Notes under the pieces: model-generated
Seen by the model: only the letters and a program-made list of their open reading frames with translations
Told to the model about the DNA's origin: nothing
Database searches by the model: none
Source of the DNA: Azolla caroliniana
Taxonomy: Eukaryota > Polypodiophyta
DNA length: 64,000 nt
Assembly: GCA_043228905.1 (NCBI GenBank)
Contig: JBHGNT010000009.1
Coordinates: 6,076,001 to 6,140,000, forward strand
Direction of reading: 5' to 3'
Shown here: positions 31,811 to 41,757 of the stretch, piece by piece
Position numbering within the stretch: position 1 is the stretch's first letter
Layout: the number at the start of each line of letters is the position of its first letter
Made by a program: the position numbers and the translations under genes

Positions 31811-32290
31811 AACTTACGAGGGGAGAGGAGAAGAAAGAAGAGAACTTGTTGGAAGAGGGAGAAATGAAAAATTGGTTCAACCTGTCAAGACAAAGAGAAA
31901 GAGAGAGAAAGAGAGGAAAAGAGATATAGTGTTAAGATAGAAAGAGAGAATTGAAAAGAAAGTATTGTATTGCAATATAAGATGGAGTGCAAAGAGTAGA
32001 GAATAGGGAGCTATAGGATGGCGTTGAACCAATTTGGCTTTTGGAGGATTTATAGATCCCTATTTATAAGTCCCTATAGTGTAATATAGATTACTCTAGA
32101 ATATTCTAGGACATTCTAGAATATAGAGTAATCTAGTAGTCTAGAAGGTTTATAGAGTATTCTAGAAGGTTCTAGCATATAGAACACTCTAGAATATTCT
32201 AGGAAATTCTAGAATATAAAGTAGAATATTCTTATGATATTGGATTATATATTCTAAAAGCCATACACATAAACATGTTACTACAATTGT
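31811..32290 (-). repeat. Gypsy C 5' LTR and leader
   Basis: Upstream of gypsy C gag. A minus-strand TATA box (TATAAATA) is at 32068-32061, and GA-rich leader sequence lies at 31900-31960. Sequence such as 'gttgaaccaatttggctttt' near 32025 matches the gypsy D leader near 35225. Outer and inner ends are approximate. Confidence 0.65.
32099..32214 (-). promoter_or_regulatory. Heat-shock-element arrays in the gypsy C LTR
   Basis: GAA-nn-TTC-nn-GGA-nn-TTC-nn-GAA occurs at 32099-32121 and again at 32192-32214, each five alternating units with one central mismatch. A perfect TTC-nn-GAA-nn-TTC is at 32160-32172. The arrays start 31 bp upstream of the TATA box on the minus strand, as expected for heat-shock factor sites. 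Confidence 0.7.
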
Positions 32291-32642
32291 TAAGGATTTG
32301 AGATGCGTATAACAAGGTTGTGGGTTCAAATCCTTTCGAGGCATGATGTGAGTGTCATCATGACAGTTGAAGACACAACACTAAGCGAGGATACCGAATA
32401 GAGAAAAGACGATCGAAAGGAGAAGGAACCTAAAGACAAAAAGATTGAGGATCTAGCGAGGAGCACAAGAGCAAGCACGAGCGGATAATAGACGATCAAC
32501 CCAAGGCCGAGTATCTCAATCAGACATGAGTCGATCCAAACAAACGAGTTGATTCTAACGCAAGATGATTCGAACAAATCAATCCAACCAACTCAGACAA
32601 GCCGACACATACAACATATTGCACACATGACTAGTTGAACTA
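32291..32642. other. Spacer with a tRNA-like sequence
   Basis: Around 32294-32342 the plus strand has a tRNA-like GGTTGTGGGTTCAAATCC (B-box-like) preceded by a D-arm-like TTAAGGATTTGAGATG. It is antisense to gypsy C and at its LTR border; see 35025-35095. The rest of the segment shows no gene. Confidence 0.4.
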
Positions 32643-33027
32643 TGTTAGATTTCGACATTACTTCTGCAAATTCGGCCGAATGCCGACAAACCTGTATGTA
32701 TACTTGTACCTTAAGATTAGACATGTAATGTAGGTTTATGGGGGATATAACCCCAAAATCAGTTGTATACATAGGAAAGAGTAACCCTTTTACTGGGGAT
32801 TTTGTTGGCATAAACGGACGACTCCTTCCACTTTGTATTCGTAGTGTGAACACGTCCTCCAGTTAGGGCTTTAGTATATAAGCTCAACCCTAACATTGTA
32901 AAGAAATATTGAGTGTAAGCGTTACAAAGAGAAAGACAAAGAACTTTCATTGAAGCTTGTAATTGTGTTCACTTTAGATTCCTTCTTTAGTCATCGATAT
33001 GTGTTGTTTGTTGTGCACATCCCAACA
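32643..33027 (+). repeat. Solo or truncated copia LTR
   Basis: Starts TGTTAGATTTCG and ends CATCCCAACA, about 385 bp. A TATA (GTATATAAG) is near 32873-32881. Segments such as GAATGCCGACAA and GATATAACCCCAAAATCA recall the LTR at 1688-2301. No clean target duplication was seen. Confidence 0.6.
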
Positions 33028-33394
33028 AGTCCTCACACATCCTTCCGCGCATATTCTCCTACATTCATATGGTTTGATACGCCGGAGTCGACAAACCATA
33101 CATCTTCCGAACTGGAGGTACTAGTCGAACTACAGGCCGACATAGAATTTGCTCTGTGTTTTATCATGAACATTCCGCCATGGTCTTCATAGTCAGAGTT
33201 GGTAGCGTAATTGGTGAGTTTCCTGCTTTTAGACACCGACTCACTCTTCTTCCTTTGACATTCCTCTTCATGGTGGTCGATTTTTCCATAGTATCCGCAT
33301 TTGATGGGGTTGTTTTGTTGGTTTGGTCGGCATGGAAGCTCCCCCTTCTTCCGAATTGTAAAGAATCGGATATGATTCTGTGCATCGGAAAATA
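33028..33394 (-). pseudogene. Copia F fragment: gag knuckle and protease start
   Basis: Minus-strand reading gives a knuckle with its second Cys changed to Tyr (CGYYGKIDHHEEEC near 33300-33260), then an Asp/Ser-rich stretch and the protease motif VWFVDSGVSNHM near 33105-33070, cut at 33028 by the LTR just below it. Confidence 0.8.
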
Positions 33395-33797
33395 TGTGTG
33401 TTTGTGTTTGTGGAAAAGGAGAGGAGAGGAGAGAAAAACAAGTTAAATAAATGAGAGAAATGAAGTACTCAAGAAGATGTATATTAACAAGGAGAATATC
33501 AATTACAAAAATGTAGCATTACAAGGGAGGACAAGCTACTCTATATGAGGTAGGAGGAGGGTGCTTTATATAAGGTCACCCTGACTCTTCATTAAACACC
33601 CACTCTCTCTCTAGAGCTATAGAAGCTCAATGGTCATGGGGAATGTGGAACTCACTAGTTATGTGTCATAGAATATGATTCTATGACACATAGTTCATGT
33701 GTAATAAGTAGTGGTGTCTTTTAAGTTTTGACCTTTGAATGTTCATACATTCTCAAAGGTGTGTTCACACACTAGACTAGGTTCTTGATTCTCAACA
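33395..33797 (-). repeat. Copia E 3' LTR
   Basis: Matches 40519-40881 over most of its length (shared ATGTATATTAACAAGGAG, the TATA region TTTATATAA, ATGGGGAATGTGGAACTCA-like block, TTCTCAACA end). On the minus strand it starts TGTTGAGAATC, and a purine-rich GATTGAGGGGCCG abuts it at 33798-33810, marking it as a 3' LTR. The low-coordinate end is approximate. Confidence 0.7.
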
Positions 33798-33929
33798 CGG
33801 CCCCTCAATCTCAACTTGGATCGGCTTCTTTCGATTGATGTCCGCTTCGGCTGGTACCCGATTCCCCCTTTTACTCCCCCTCAAGTTTGGCAAGTCAGGG
33901 ATCATCAATCCAAGGTCTGTCATGAATTG
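33798..33929 (-). other. Copia E 3' internal end with polypurine tracts
   Basis: The minus strand contains AACTTGAGGGGGAGT and GATTGAGGGGCCG before the LTR at 33797. It abuts the plus-strand LTR at 33930, so the rest of copia E has been displaced or deleted here. Confidence 0.55.
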
Positions 33930-34395
33930 TGTTGAGCGGGCAAGCTCAACCGGACCCGGATCGGCTGAATAAGCCAAGATCCGGATCGGTATCCGGAACG
34001 GAGAACCGGATAGGTGTCCACTGTCCATATATATTGGTATCCGGAACCTAGAGCCGGACCAGAGAACCGGATCGTACTCTGGAATAGTGAGAATCAGTAG
34101 GCCGTTGGAGCCTACGGTTTGAGTCTAGTACGTAGGCATATTCCTTGGAGTTAGGGTCATTCGCTCATATGAGCATTGAAGTACTTGTCAGTACCTCTGT
34201 CAATCCTTTTAAGGACATGTAGGACATTTGGATGTAAAGAGTGTTATTATTTTGAATTGAGTTTTATGTTATTCTGCTCTCTCTGTCTCTCCCATGTACT
34301 ATATACTCTTAACCTTCCATTAAACCTTCATTTCTATTTTACTGTTGTTATCCGACTGAGCCAGTTTATCTAAGATCCACATAATAACTTTTATA
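33930..34395 (+). repeat. Copia C 5' LTR
   Basis: A 466-bp LTR starting TGTTGAGCGGGCAAGCTC, related to the LTR at 57215 (TGTTGAGAGACAAGCTC) with shared GGATCGGCTGA and ACTTGTCAGTAC-like blocks. It ends next to a primer site. Confidence 0.8.
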
Positions 34396-34407
34396 TGGTA
34401 TCAGAGC
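34396..34407 (+). other. Copia C primer binding site (initiator-Met tRNA type)
   Basis: TGGTATCAGAGC, the classic plant copia primer site complementary to initiator methionine tRNA, directly after the LTR. Confidence 0.9.
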
Positions 34408-34494
34408 ACGAGGGTTGAGAACCTCTGTTGCTGACAAGGGACCTCTACAAACAAACCCTAATCACTAGTAAAGAACAGAAGAAAGAGAGAAGAT

Positions 34495-35003
34495 ATGGAC
34501 AGAAGATATGTGACCGACTACACCACCAAGATCACGGAGATCTGCTATGCACTCGGGTCTATCAACGTGATGGTGAACGAAGACGAGATGGTCCAGATCT
34601 GCCTCGGTGGTCTAACACAACGGTACGAGCTAATCTAGACAGCAATTTGCACCCGAGAGAAGCCACCGTCCTTCCACCTGCAATCAATGCTCATGGTCGA
34701 AGAAAACCATGCAAGTGGGTCAAGAACCACTCAATCGGACAGCCGGATGTTGTACACAGAGGTGGATCGGCCCCGTGGACATGGAGGACGAGGTGGGTCG
34801 GCACGCAATAGCAACGGCCGGCAAGAACAGAATCAGAGGCATAGAGATGGTGCCGACAGCAATTCCGGACCATCCACAAGCAGGGGGGGTCAAGGTGGCA
34901 TCGGAAACCGGCAAGGGAAGTCTGATATGGAATGCTGGTACTGTGGCAAGAAAGGCCACCACCGTGAGAGCGAGTGCTGGAAAAAGGCCACCCGATCGTG
35001 AAT
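34495..35003 (+). pseudogene. Copia C gag remnant
   Basis: An ATG at 34495 reads a few gag residues joined to DYTTKITEICYALGS, so most of the gag N-terminal half is deleted compared with 57703-58151. It continues through the Arg/Gly-rich tail to an intact zinc knuckle CWYCGKKGHHRESEC near 34930-34975 and stops at 34999-35001. One TAG lies near 34636. It is cut shortly after by gypsy D. Confidence 0.85.
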
Positions 35004-35024
35004 GTCAGTGAAGTTCCCTTGTTT

Positions 35025-35430
35025 CATGATATGGCAAGACTCGAACCCATGACCTTATGTTACATGGGTCGAGCTCTCGACCATTAAATTACATGTTGTA
35101 ATTATTTTTATTTAATTTTTACTATAGAAAATTGATGTATATGTTAGATTTCTCTGGAACATTCTAGAAACTTGAGGAGTACTCCTGAGAACACTATAAA
35201 AGGAGGCATAAGGCATTATTCCAAACCAAATCGGTTCAACGCCAGTCTTAAGCCTTCTAGCTACTATTGTATATTCTCTTAACATAATATATATCTTTTG
35301 TTATCATCATTCTCTCTCTCTCTCTCACTCACTCACTCACTCTTTCCTTCTCTCGAGAGTTCTACACCTCCCTTAGTACTAATCCTCATCTTTTAGTATC
35401 AATTCCTTTTCTGTCTTAGTATTGTTCCTG
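35025..35430 (+). repeat. Gypsy D 5' LTR (approximate ends)
   Basis: Begins near TGATATGGCAAGACTCGAACC, which matches the gypsy C LTR border. The TATA box TATAAAA is at 35195-35201. A CT-rich leader and AACACTATAAAAGGAGG follow. The right end is placed near CCTGACA at 35425-35431. No 3' LTR was found. Confidence 0.6.
35157..35169 (+). promoter_or_regulatory. Perfect heat-shock element in the gypsy D LTR
   Basis: GAA-CA-TTC-TA-GAA is a perfect three-unit element, 26 bp upstream of the TATA box. The gypsy C LTR has longer arrays at the equivalent place. Confidence 0.7.
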
Positions 35431-35528
35431 ACAATCTGAACCGATTTTGGTCTCTTTCCTTCTCTTCCTTATCTTCTTACTTCTCGCTCCCTTCATACTA
35501 ATCTCTTATTCCTCTTTTCTCTCATACT

Positions 35529-36680
35529 ATGGCCATTGTTAGCGCTCAAGAATATCAATCCGTTTTCTCAGAGTTGCAATGCTTGAAAGAGAAGTTTCTC
35601 GCATTGGAACAAGAAAATCAACGATTGTTGGGGGAGCTTCAACAAATCTCCTTAGAGAAGCAGCAGACGCAACAACAACATGGGGAACTCGCGTTACGCG
35701 TGCAACAGCTCAAAGCAACCATAGTAGCGATGCAACAACAAGGACCAAGTACACAAGGGATTCATAAAGAACCCAAGATCGGCCTTCCCATGAAATTCGC
35801 TGGAACGCGATTGCAGTTTAGAGGATTCCTTAATCAGTTATGATTAGTCATTCAAATGCATCCTTCTCGATATCCCATCGATGCATCACGAATGGGTTTA
35901 GTAGGCACGTTGTTAAGTGGCTCAGCTTTGGCATGGTTCGCTCCGTTGTTAGAAAAGGAATCTCCTTTACTAAACAATTTTGAAGAGTTTTTAAGTGAGT
36001 TTAAAGCCTATTTTGGAGATACTGACAACATAAGGAGAACAATCAACAAAATCCGACAGTTACGTCAAGGTGATCGTCCAGCCTCCGCATACGCTGCAGA
36101 TTTCCGCCTACTCGCCTCCGATATCCCCTAGGATGACCAAGCACTAATGGAGCAACTTCGTTATGGTCTACATAACAATGTCAAGGATTTACTCTTGACC
36201 TTCCCCGAAGAACCAAAGTCATTGACAGAAGCAATCAGTCGCGCGGTGAGATGCGACAACCGTCTTTTCGAACGATGTTCGGAACGTCAGTTGCAGATGC
36301 CAAGGGCAAGATTAGAGCCCACCTACGCCTCAATGGTAGCAAAACCTTTTCCAAGGGAGTCATATAATGTGTCTCCAGTGAATACTCCAACTCCGATGGA
36401 AATTGACACTACACGTCATCGCAGACCATTATCAGAAGAAGAAAAGCAGCGACGCCGAGCAAATCGACTATGTCTTTATTGCAGTGGACCAAGGCATAAT
36501 GCAATGAAATGTTCCCATAGGCCAAGTAGACAGGTAAACCAAATAGTTGCTAGTTCTAATTGTACTAAACCCGAGTCTATTTCAGTAGGAATATCCGATA
36601 GTCCTAATACTACTAATAGCCCAAATCTATCGAACAATTTTGATGTCCTTAGTCAATTAGAAGAAGAGTTAAATGACTAA
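35529..36680 (+). pseudogene. Gypsy D gag
   Basis: Starts at ATG 35529 with a coiled-coil segment (ELQCLKEKFLALEQENQRLL), then after a TGA at about 35841 the gag core (SRMGLVGTLLSGSALAWFAP, INKIRQLRQGDRPASAYAADF), a TAG at about 36129 where Trp is expected, DLLLTFPEEPKSLTEAISRAV, and a knuckle CLYCSGPRHNAMKC with normal spacing near 36470-36512. It ends at a TAA/TGA cluster at 36680. The single-base stops suggest modest decay. Confidence 0.9.
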
Positions 36681-36706
36681 GTCCAACCAAAATTGGAGCC
36701 ATTTGA

Positions 36707-37126
36707 TTGGACAACCCTAAATCTGTGCAGCTCATTAGTGGTTTCATTCCCTCTAAGCAAGTTAGCAATGTGTTCTTAGCCCAAGTAATAGTTAGTACTA
36801 AAAGTACCTCTCCAATACATGTCTCAACACTCCTAGATTCCGGAGCTAATTCTTGCTTCAAGGATAGGAATTTTGCCCAAGCTCATCAAATATCCCTAAG
36901 TAAACTCCCATGTCCATCCTCTGTAGTAGTCATTGATGGTCGTCCCATTGCTTCCGAAAATATCATAGAAGAGTCAGAGCCCATTAATATTGTCCTAGAT
37001 AATTTAGCGTGTGTAGTATCCTTTAATATAATTAGTATCCTAGAACATCCCATTGTTTTGGTATTACCATGGTTTGAATTACATAACCCAGACATAGATT
37101 GGAGAACAAGAGAAATCTGGTATTGA
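36707..37126 (+). pseudogene. Gypsy D protease
   Basis: TLLDSGANSCF near 36825-36860 is the aspartic protease active site with DSG intact; VIDGRPIASENIIEESEPI and HPIVLVLPWFELHNPDIDW follow. The start codon is nominal; the domain is part of the gag-pol frame. Confidence 0.88.
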
Positions 37127-37174
37127 CAAACCCGAGGATCTACTCATAAGATTGCAATCATTTCGCTACATCAG

Positions 37175-38134
37175 TTGTGTGAGGAAGGACGCAAGGAAGA
37201 AATGTTTCTCTTTGTAGTATCAGTAAAACCCTCCAACACCACTAAAGAGGAGCCCACCGTTCAACTTCCAGAGAAGTATCGTCATTATGCCGATGTGTTC
37301 AATAAAGTACAAGCCAATACGCTTCCTCACCATCGACCATATGATTGCCCCATCGATTTACAACTGGGAAAAGAGTCACCATGGGGACTGATCTACAAAT
37401 TGTCGCCAACCAAGCTAGAAGTCCTTCGAGTCTATATAGAGGAAAATTTGGTAAATGGTTTCATTCGACATTCGAAATCTCCAGCCGGCGCACCCATTTT
37501 CTTCGTCAAGAAAAAGGATGAATCACTTCAACTCGTCGTAGATTACCATAGCTTGAATAAGGTCACCATCAAGAATAGGTATGCACTTCCTATTATCTCA
37601 AGTCTTTTAGAACGGATCAATGGTGCAAGGTTCTTTACAAAGATCGATGAATGGAAGACCACGTTTCGCACCAGATATAGGCACTTCGAGTATACGGTCA
37701 TGCCATTCGGCCTCACTAATGCGCTAGTAGTCTTCCAACACATGGCAAATGATATATTCCGAGATCTCTTGGATGTTTGTTTGATCATCTGTTTGGATGA
37801 TCTACTGGTTTATTCGAAGACCCAAGAAAAGCATGATTCTCATGTACTATTAGTACTAAAACGGCTTCGAGAACATGGTCTTTATGTAAAACTAGAAAAA
37901 TATAGCTTCGAGTGCAACCATGTAGAATTTCTGGGCTATGTCATTTCGTTGGAAGGCATCTCCATGGATCCAGCTAAGGTCAAAACGGTGGTAGAGTTTT
38001 CCATGTTCGTTGCGAGATGTGCTATGTTTTTTTGGCTTTGCCAATTTCTACCACAAGGTTATACAGGATTACTTAAAGCTTATTCTACCGCTCACACAAC
38101 TTACCAAGAAGGGGCAATCGTTTGTTTGGTCTAA
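37175..38134 (+). pseudogene. Gypsy D reverse transcriptase
   Basis: RT blocks: RPYDCPIDL, GAPIFFVKKKD, LVVDYHSLNKVTIKN, FTKIDEWKTTFRTRY, VMPFGLTNA, and the catalytic CLIICLDDLLVYS near 37785-37815. The usual motif A region after KID appears shortened. A frameshift near 38020 moves to the RNase H frame. Confidence 0.9.
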
Positions 38135-38627
38135 AGAAGCGGACATGGCTTTTGAGAGTCTTAAGAAGGCATTTACATCAGCTCCTATTCTAGCTCATGT
38201 TGATTCGGCAAAACCATTCATCATTGAAGCAGATGCATCGGATTTCGCCTTGGGTAGCATTCTTTCACAACAAGGCGATGATAAAAAGCTAAATCCTGTG
38301 GCTTTCCACTCACGCAAGTTTAACCCCGCCGAAATCAACTATGAAATTCACGATAAAGAGCTATTAGCAATAGTGGACTCTTTTACGCAATGGAGGCATT
38401 TCCTAGAGGGATCTTCTCATCAAGTCAATGTATTCAATGATCACAAAAATCTTGCCTACTTTCAAAATGCTCGTGTGTTAAATCGATGTCAAGCTCGGTG
38501 GGCCCAATTCCTCACTCGTTTCGACTTCAAAATTACATATCGTCTCAAGGAAGCAACAAGGGAAGGCATATGCATTATCATGGCGCTCGTATCTAGCACC
38601 GCGTCCTGGCGAGCCAGCTTTCCATAA
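38010..38627 (+). pseudogene. Gypsy D RNase H
   Basis: FIIEADASDFALGSILSQ near 38220-38265, VAFHSRKFNPAEINYEIHDKELLAIV, and VFNDHKNLAYF near 38428-38460 form a typical gypsy RNase H. The frame runs out in a shifted tail. Confidence 0.88.
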
Positions 38628-38639
38628 CCAAAAGCAAGT

Positions 38640-39830
38640 AATCCTAGGACCGGCATGACTGCAAGCAACGCAAGTCTTTGGTATGCCCTTGGATTCCCAC
38701 GTTATCGATACTATACGTGAGGACTTGAAGACAGATGCTTTCGCCCAAGCCATTCTAGCACAAATTGATCCCTCTTGAGCATCTTGTTCACAATCGCAAC
38801 AACCAAGTACGGACTATTGACAATTCGAATGTCATGATGAATTACTATTCTCTTAGAAACTCTTGTATGTTCCTAATGGTTCTTGTCGCCTTCGAGTAGT
38901 CCAAAATTTTCATGACACATATACAGCTGGGCATTTTGGTAGTACTAAAACATTAGATTTAGTACAACGAGTGGCCCCATATGCGACAATTTGTCGAAGA
39001 TTTTGTTCGGACTTGTGATACATGTTGCATAGCAAAAATGCCAAGGCATCATCCATATGGTTTATTAGAAGCAAGCCATGACAATCCATTGCTCTAGATT
39101 TCATCACAAATCTTCCGGTCTCTAAGGGATTCAATGTGATCTTAACCGTAATAGATTGATATAAGAAGATGGCCCATTTCCTACCATGTACGAAGAAAAT
39201 CTCTAGTGAGGAAACCGCCGAAACTGTCATGCGTGAAGTATGTCGGCATCATGGCCTTCCCGATAGTATCATCAGCGACCATGGACCCCAATTCGACTCA
39301 AAATTCTGGAAGCACCTCTTTAAAATGTTCAAGGTCACTTGTAACCTCTGCTCCGACTACCACCCGCAAACAGACGGCCAAGCAGAACGAACAAATCAAA
39401 CGCTAGAGCAGTATCTTCGGTGCTTTCAGATGATTGAATGGATATTCTCCACTTCGCCGAATTTGCGTATAATAACTCTGTCCAATCATCGACATATGTT
39501 ACATTATTTTATGCTTATACGGGTTGTCACCCCCGGTGGTTTGTATTTGAAATCCCAGAGTTATCCACAAGTCCTTGTGCAGAGGATCGTTTGGAGCGGT
39601 TACGCAAGATACAAGTAGGTTTATCTACTCATCTACAAAAAGCTCAACAAACACACAAGGTTTACGCGGATCGTCATCGGCTTTCATCCAGTTTTAACAT
39701 TGGAGATCGGGTATGGCTACTACGACGACACATCAAGACTACTCACCCATGCGAGAAGTTGGATTATCGACAATTAGGTCCTTTCCGTATTATCGGAAAA
39801 ATTAATGATGTCGTTTTTCGTAATATTGAG
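38640..39830 (+). pseudogene. Gypsy D integrase
   Basis: Several stops and shifts. AGHFGSTKTLDLVQR near 38930 and C..CC near 39010 are parts of the HHCC finger. The core reads LDFITNLPVSKGFN, SDHGPQFDSKFW near 39278-39312 and YHPQTDGQAERTNQTLEQYLRC near 39358-39420. A C-terminal FNIGDRVWLLRRHIKT and QLGPFRIIGKIND follow (39690-39810). It changes at about 39830 to minus-strand copia E. Confidence 0.88.
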
Positions 39831-40466
39831 TCGACTCGCACTCTTCCGTGCTGGAGTCAACAGCTAGCTTTAGGTTCCGGTCGAGAAGGGTTGCCACATA
39901 TTTGCACTTAGTCATCCCGAACTTGTATAACAAGTTAAGGATGTAGTGTCGTTGGGAGATCATAATGTTGGCTAGAGTCCGAATTACCTTGATGCCAAGG
40001 AAGTAATGGAGCTCCTTCATGTCTATCATCTCAAATTTTTCGAAGAGGAGAGACTTGACATTGTTGATGTCAACTACATGCTCACCTCCAATGACTAGAT
40101 TATCCACATATAGGATGATGACAATCAGGCTTCCAAAATTGTTTCTTATGTGGAGGGAGTTGTCAGATTTTGACATACTAAAGCCAATTCGATCAAGATA
40201 TTGTGTTATCTTCGAATGCCAAGCACATGGTGCTTGCTTAAGGCCGTAGAGTGGCTTCTTTAGTCAATAGATTGCTTTCGGATGAATGTTGGATTTGAAG
40301 TCGAGTGGTTGTACCATGTACACCTCCTCTTCTAATTCACCTTGAAGAAATGTGTTCTTGATGTCCATTTGATGAAGGTGCCACCTTTCGCCGCTACAAG
40401 TGCAATCACGGTCCGTACAATCATTATCTTTGCCACCGGGGCAAAGATCTCTTCATAGTCGACATC

Positions 40467-40467
<1 letters not shown>
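39830..40467 (-). pseudogene. Copia E reverse transcriptase fragment
   Basis: Minus-strand [16 protein letters not shown] near 40465-40425, a broken middle, then LYVDNLVIGG near 40120-40090, where the catalytic YVDD is changed to YVDN, MKELHYFLGIKVI and LDRNLKL near 39880-39860. The end at about 39830 abuts gypsy D integrase; the start abuts a GT microsatellite, so gag, protease and integrase are gone. Confidence 0.85.

Positions 40468-40536
<69 letters not shown>
40468..40536. repeat. Compound GT/GA microsatellite
   Basis: About 25 uninterrupted GT repeats (40468-40517) followed by about nine GA repeats. It lies exactly between the copia E RT and LTR. Confidence 0.97.
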
Positions 40537-40537
<1 letters not shown>

Positions 40538-40881
40538 AAGAGACACAAGATAGATAGATAGAAAATAGAAGACTCAAATGTATATTAACAAGGAGTAAGA
40601 AAATACACTAGCAACCAACAACGTACAAAGGAAGGAGGGATTTGCTTTATATAAAGTCATCCTCTCTCTACACTCCCACTAAAACGCCCACTCTCTCTCT
40701 CTCTAGCAACTCTAGAATCTCATGGGGAATGTGGAAACTCATTAGTTATGTGTCATAGAATATAATTATATGACACATAGTTAATGTTTACAGAGTAGTG
40801 GTTACCTTTGACCTTTGAGTGCTCATACATTCTCAAAAGGTGTGTTCACACGTTAGACTAAGTTGAGTTTGATTCTCAACA
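40519..40881 (-). repeat. Copia E 5' LTR
   Basis: On the minus strand starts TGTTGAGAATC at 40881. It matches 33395-33797, and a minus-strand TATA (TTTATATAAAGC) lies near 40645. Outside it at 40882 is unique DNA, not a polypurine tract, which fits a 5' LTR. The inner end merges into the GA/GT tract. Confidence 0.7.
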
Positions 40882-40902
40882 ATTTACTATAGTTATGAAA
40901 TG

Positions 40903-41757
40903 GTTTGAGTCATGGTTGTTTACGTACCCGTATTTAACATTTAAATACATATAGTACCTCATCATTTGTATAGTACATATTATACCTCAATGTTGTTCAG
41001 TCAAATATCATGTACATTTGTCCAATACGGTATTTAACGTATTTATAAAAAAACAGGTATAATATGTATTTATAAAGAAAATGTAAGTAAAACCCTAACA
41101 AAAAGCAAAAGAAAAAAAAGATTTTAGTGAAAAAGAAACCAAAGGAAGGAAGAAAGAAGAATAGAAGAGACGACGATGAAGAAGAAGAAGATGATGATGA
41201 TGATGATGATGAAGAAGAAGAAGAGAGAAAAGAAGACATAAACATGTCCTGAGTGTGATAATTGCAATAGATAGAAGAAGAAGAAGAAGAAAACGAAGAA
41301 AAGAGAAACCTATCATGAGTGTGATAATCGTAGACGATTCCTTAATCTATGAAGGCATAATTGTAAATAATTACAATTTGAAGTAGAACATCGTGATATA
41401 CACATACTCTAATTTATTGAATAAGGGAATATCGACATCCATATTACTACAAGTATTTTAGGATGTGAAATGTTCAAATATCTTATATGCATTTTAGGAT
41501 GTAGAACTATATTGTACATCACAAAATTGTGTAAACATAGATGTTTTTTACAATATTATAGATATTTTTTAGAAAGGTAAATAATTTTCAAATTCTAGAA
41601 GTATTTAACGTATTATACGTAAAATACGTATTGTATAAGTATTTAATATATTAAGAAAACGTATTTAACGTATTTTTAAATTGGGAGGTACTATACGGGT
41701 ATTAATACGTTAAATACGTATGGTATCCGTACCGTACCTAACAACCTTGGTTTGAGT
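40903..41757. mobile_element. Non-autonomous hAT-type element with 8-bp target duplication
   Basis: The element itself is 40911-41749 (839 bp). GTTTGAGT flanks it at 40903-40910 and 41750-41757. The ends are CATGGTTGTT and AACAACCTTG, a 10-bp inverted pair with one mismatch, and longer subterminal inversion is visible (GTATTTAAC-type and ATAGTACCTC blocks on both sides). An 8-bp duplication and a short CARGGTT-like end fit the hAT superfamily. There is no transposase; the middle has GAA/GAT microsatellites (41165-41300). Confidence 0.88.

Noticed and set aside
40332-40577. Frame with a poly His-Thr stretch joined to copia RT
   Set aside because: The His-Thr run is the GT microsatellite read in frame; the real signal is only the RT fragment beside it.
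40997-41316. Poly-Ser and poly-Leu frames
   Set aside because: They are the GAA/GAT microsatellite inside the hAT-type element, read on the minus strand.
41595-41735. Transcription-factor or telomere-like cluster of CGTATTTAACGTATT
   Set aside because: Better explained as the subterminal inverted part of the hAT-type element.
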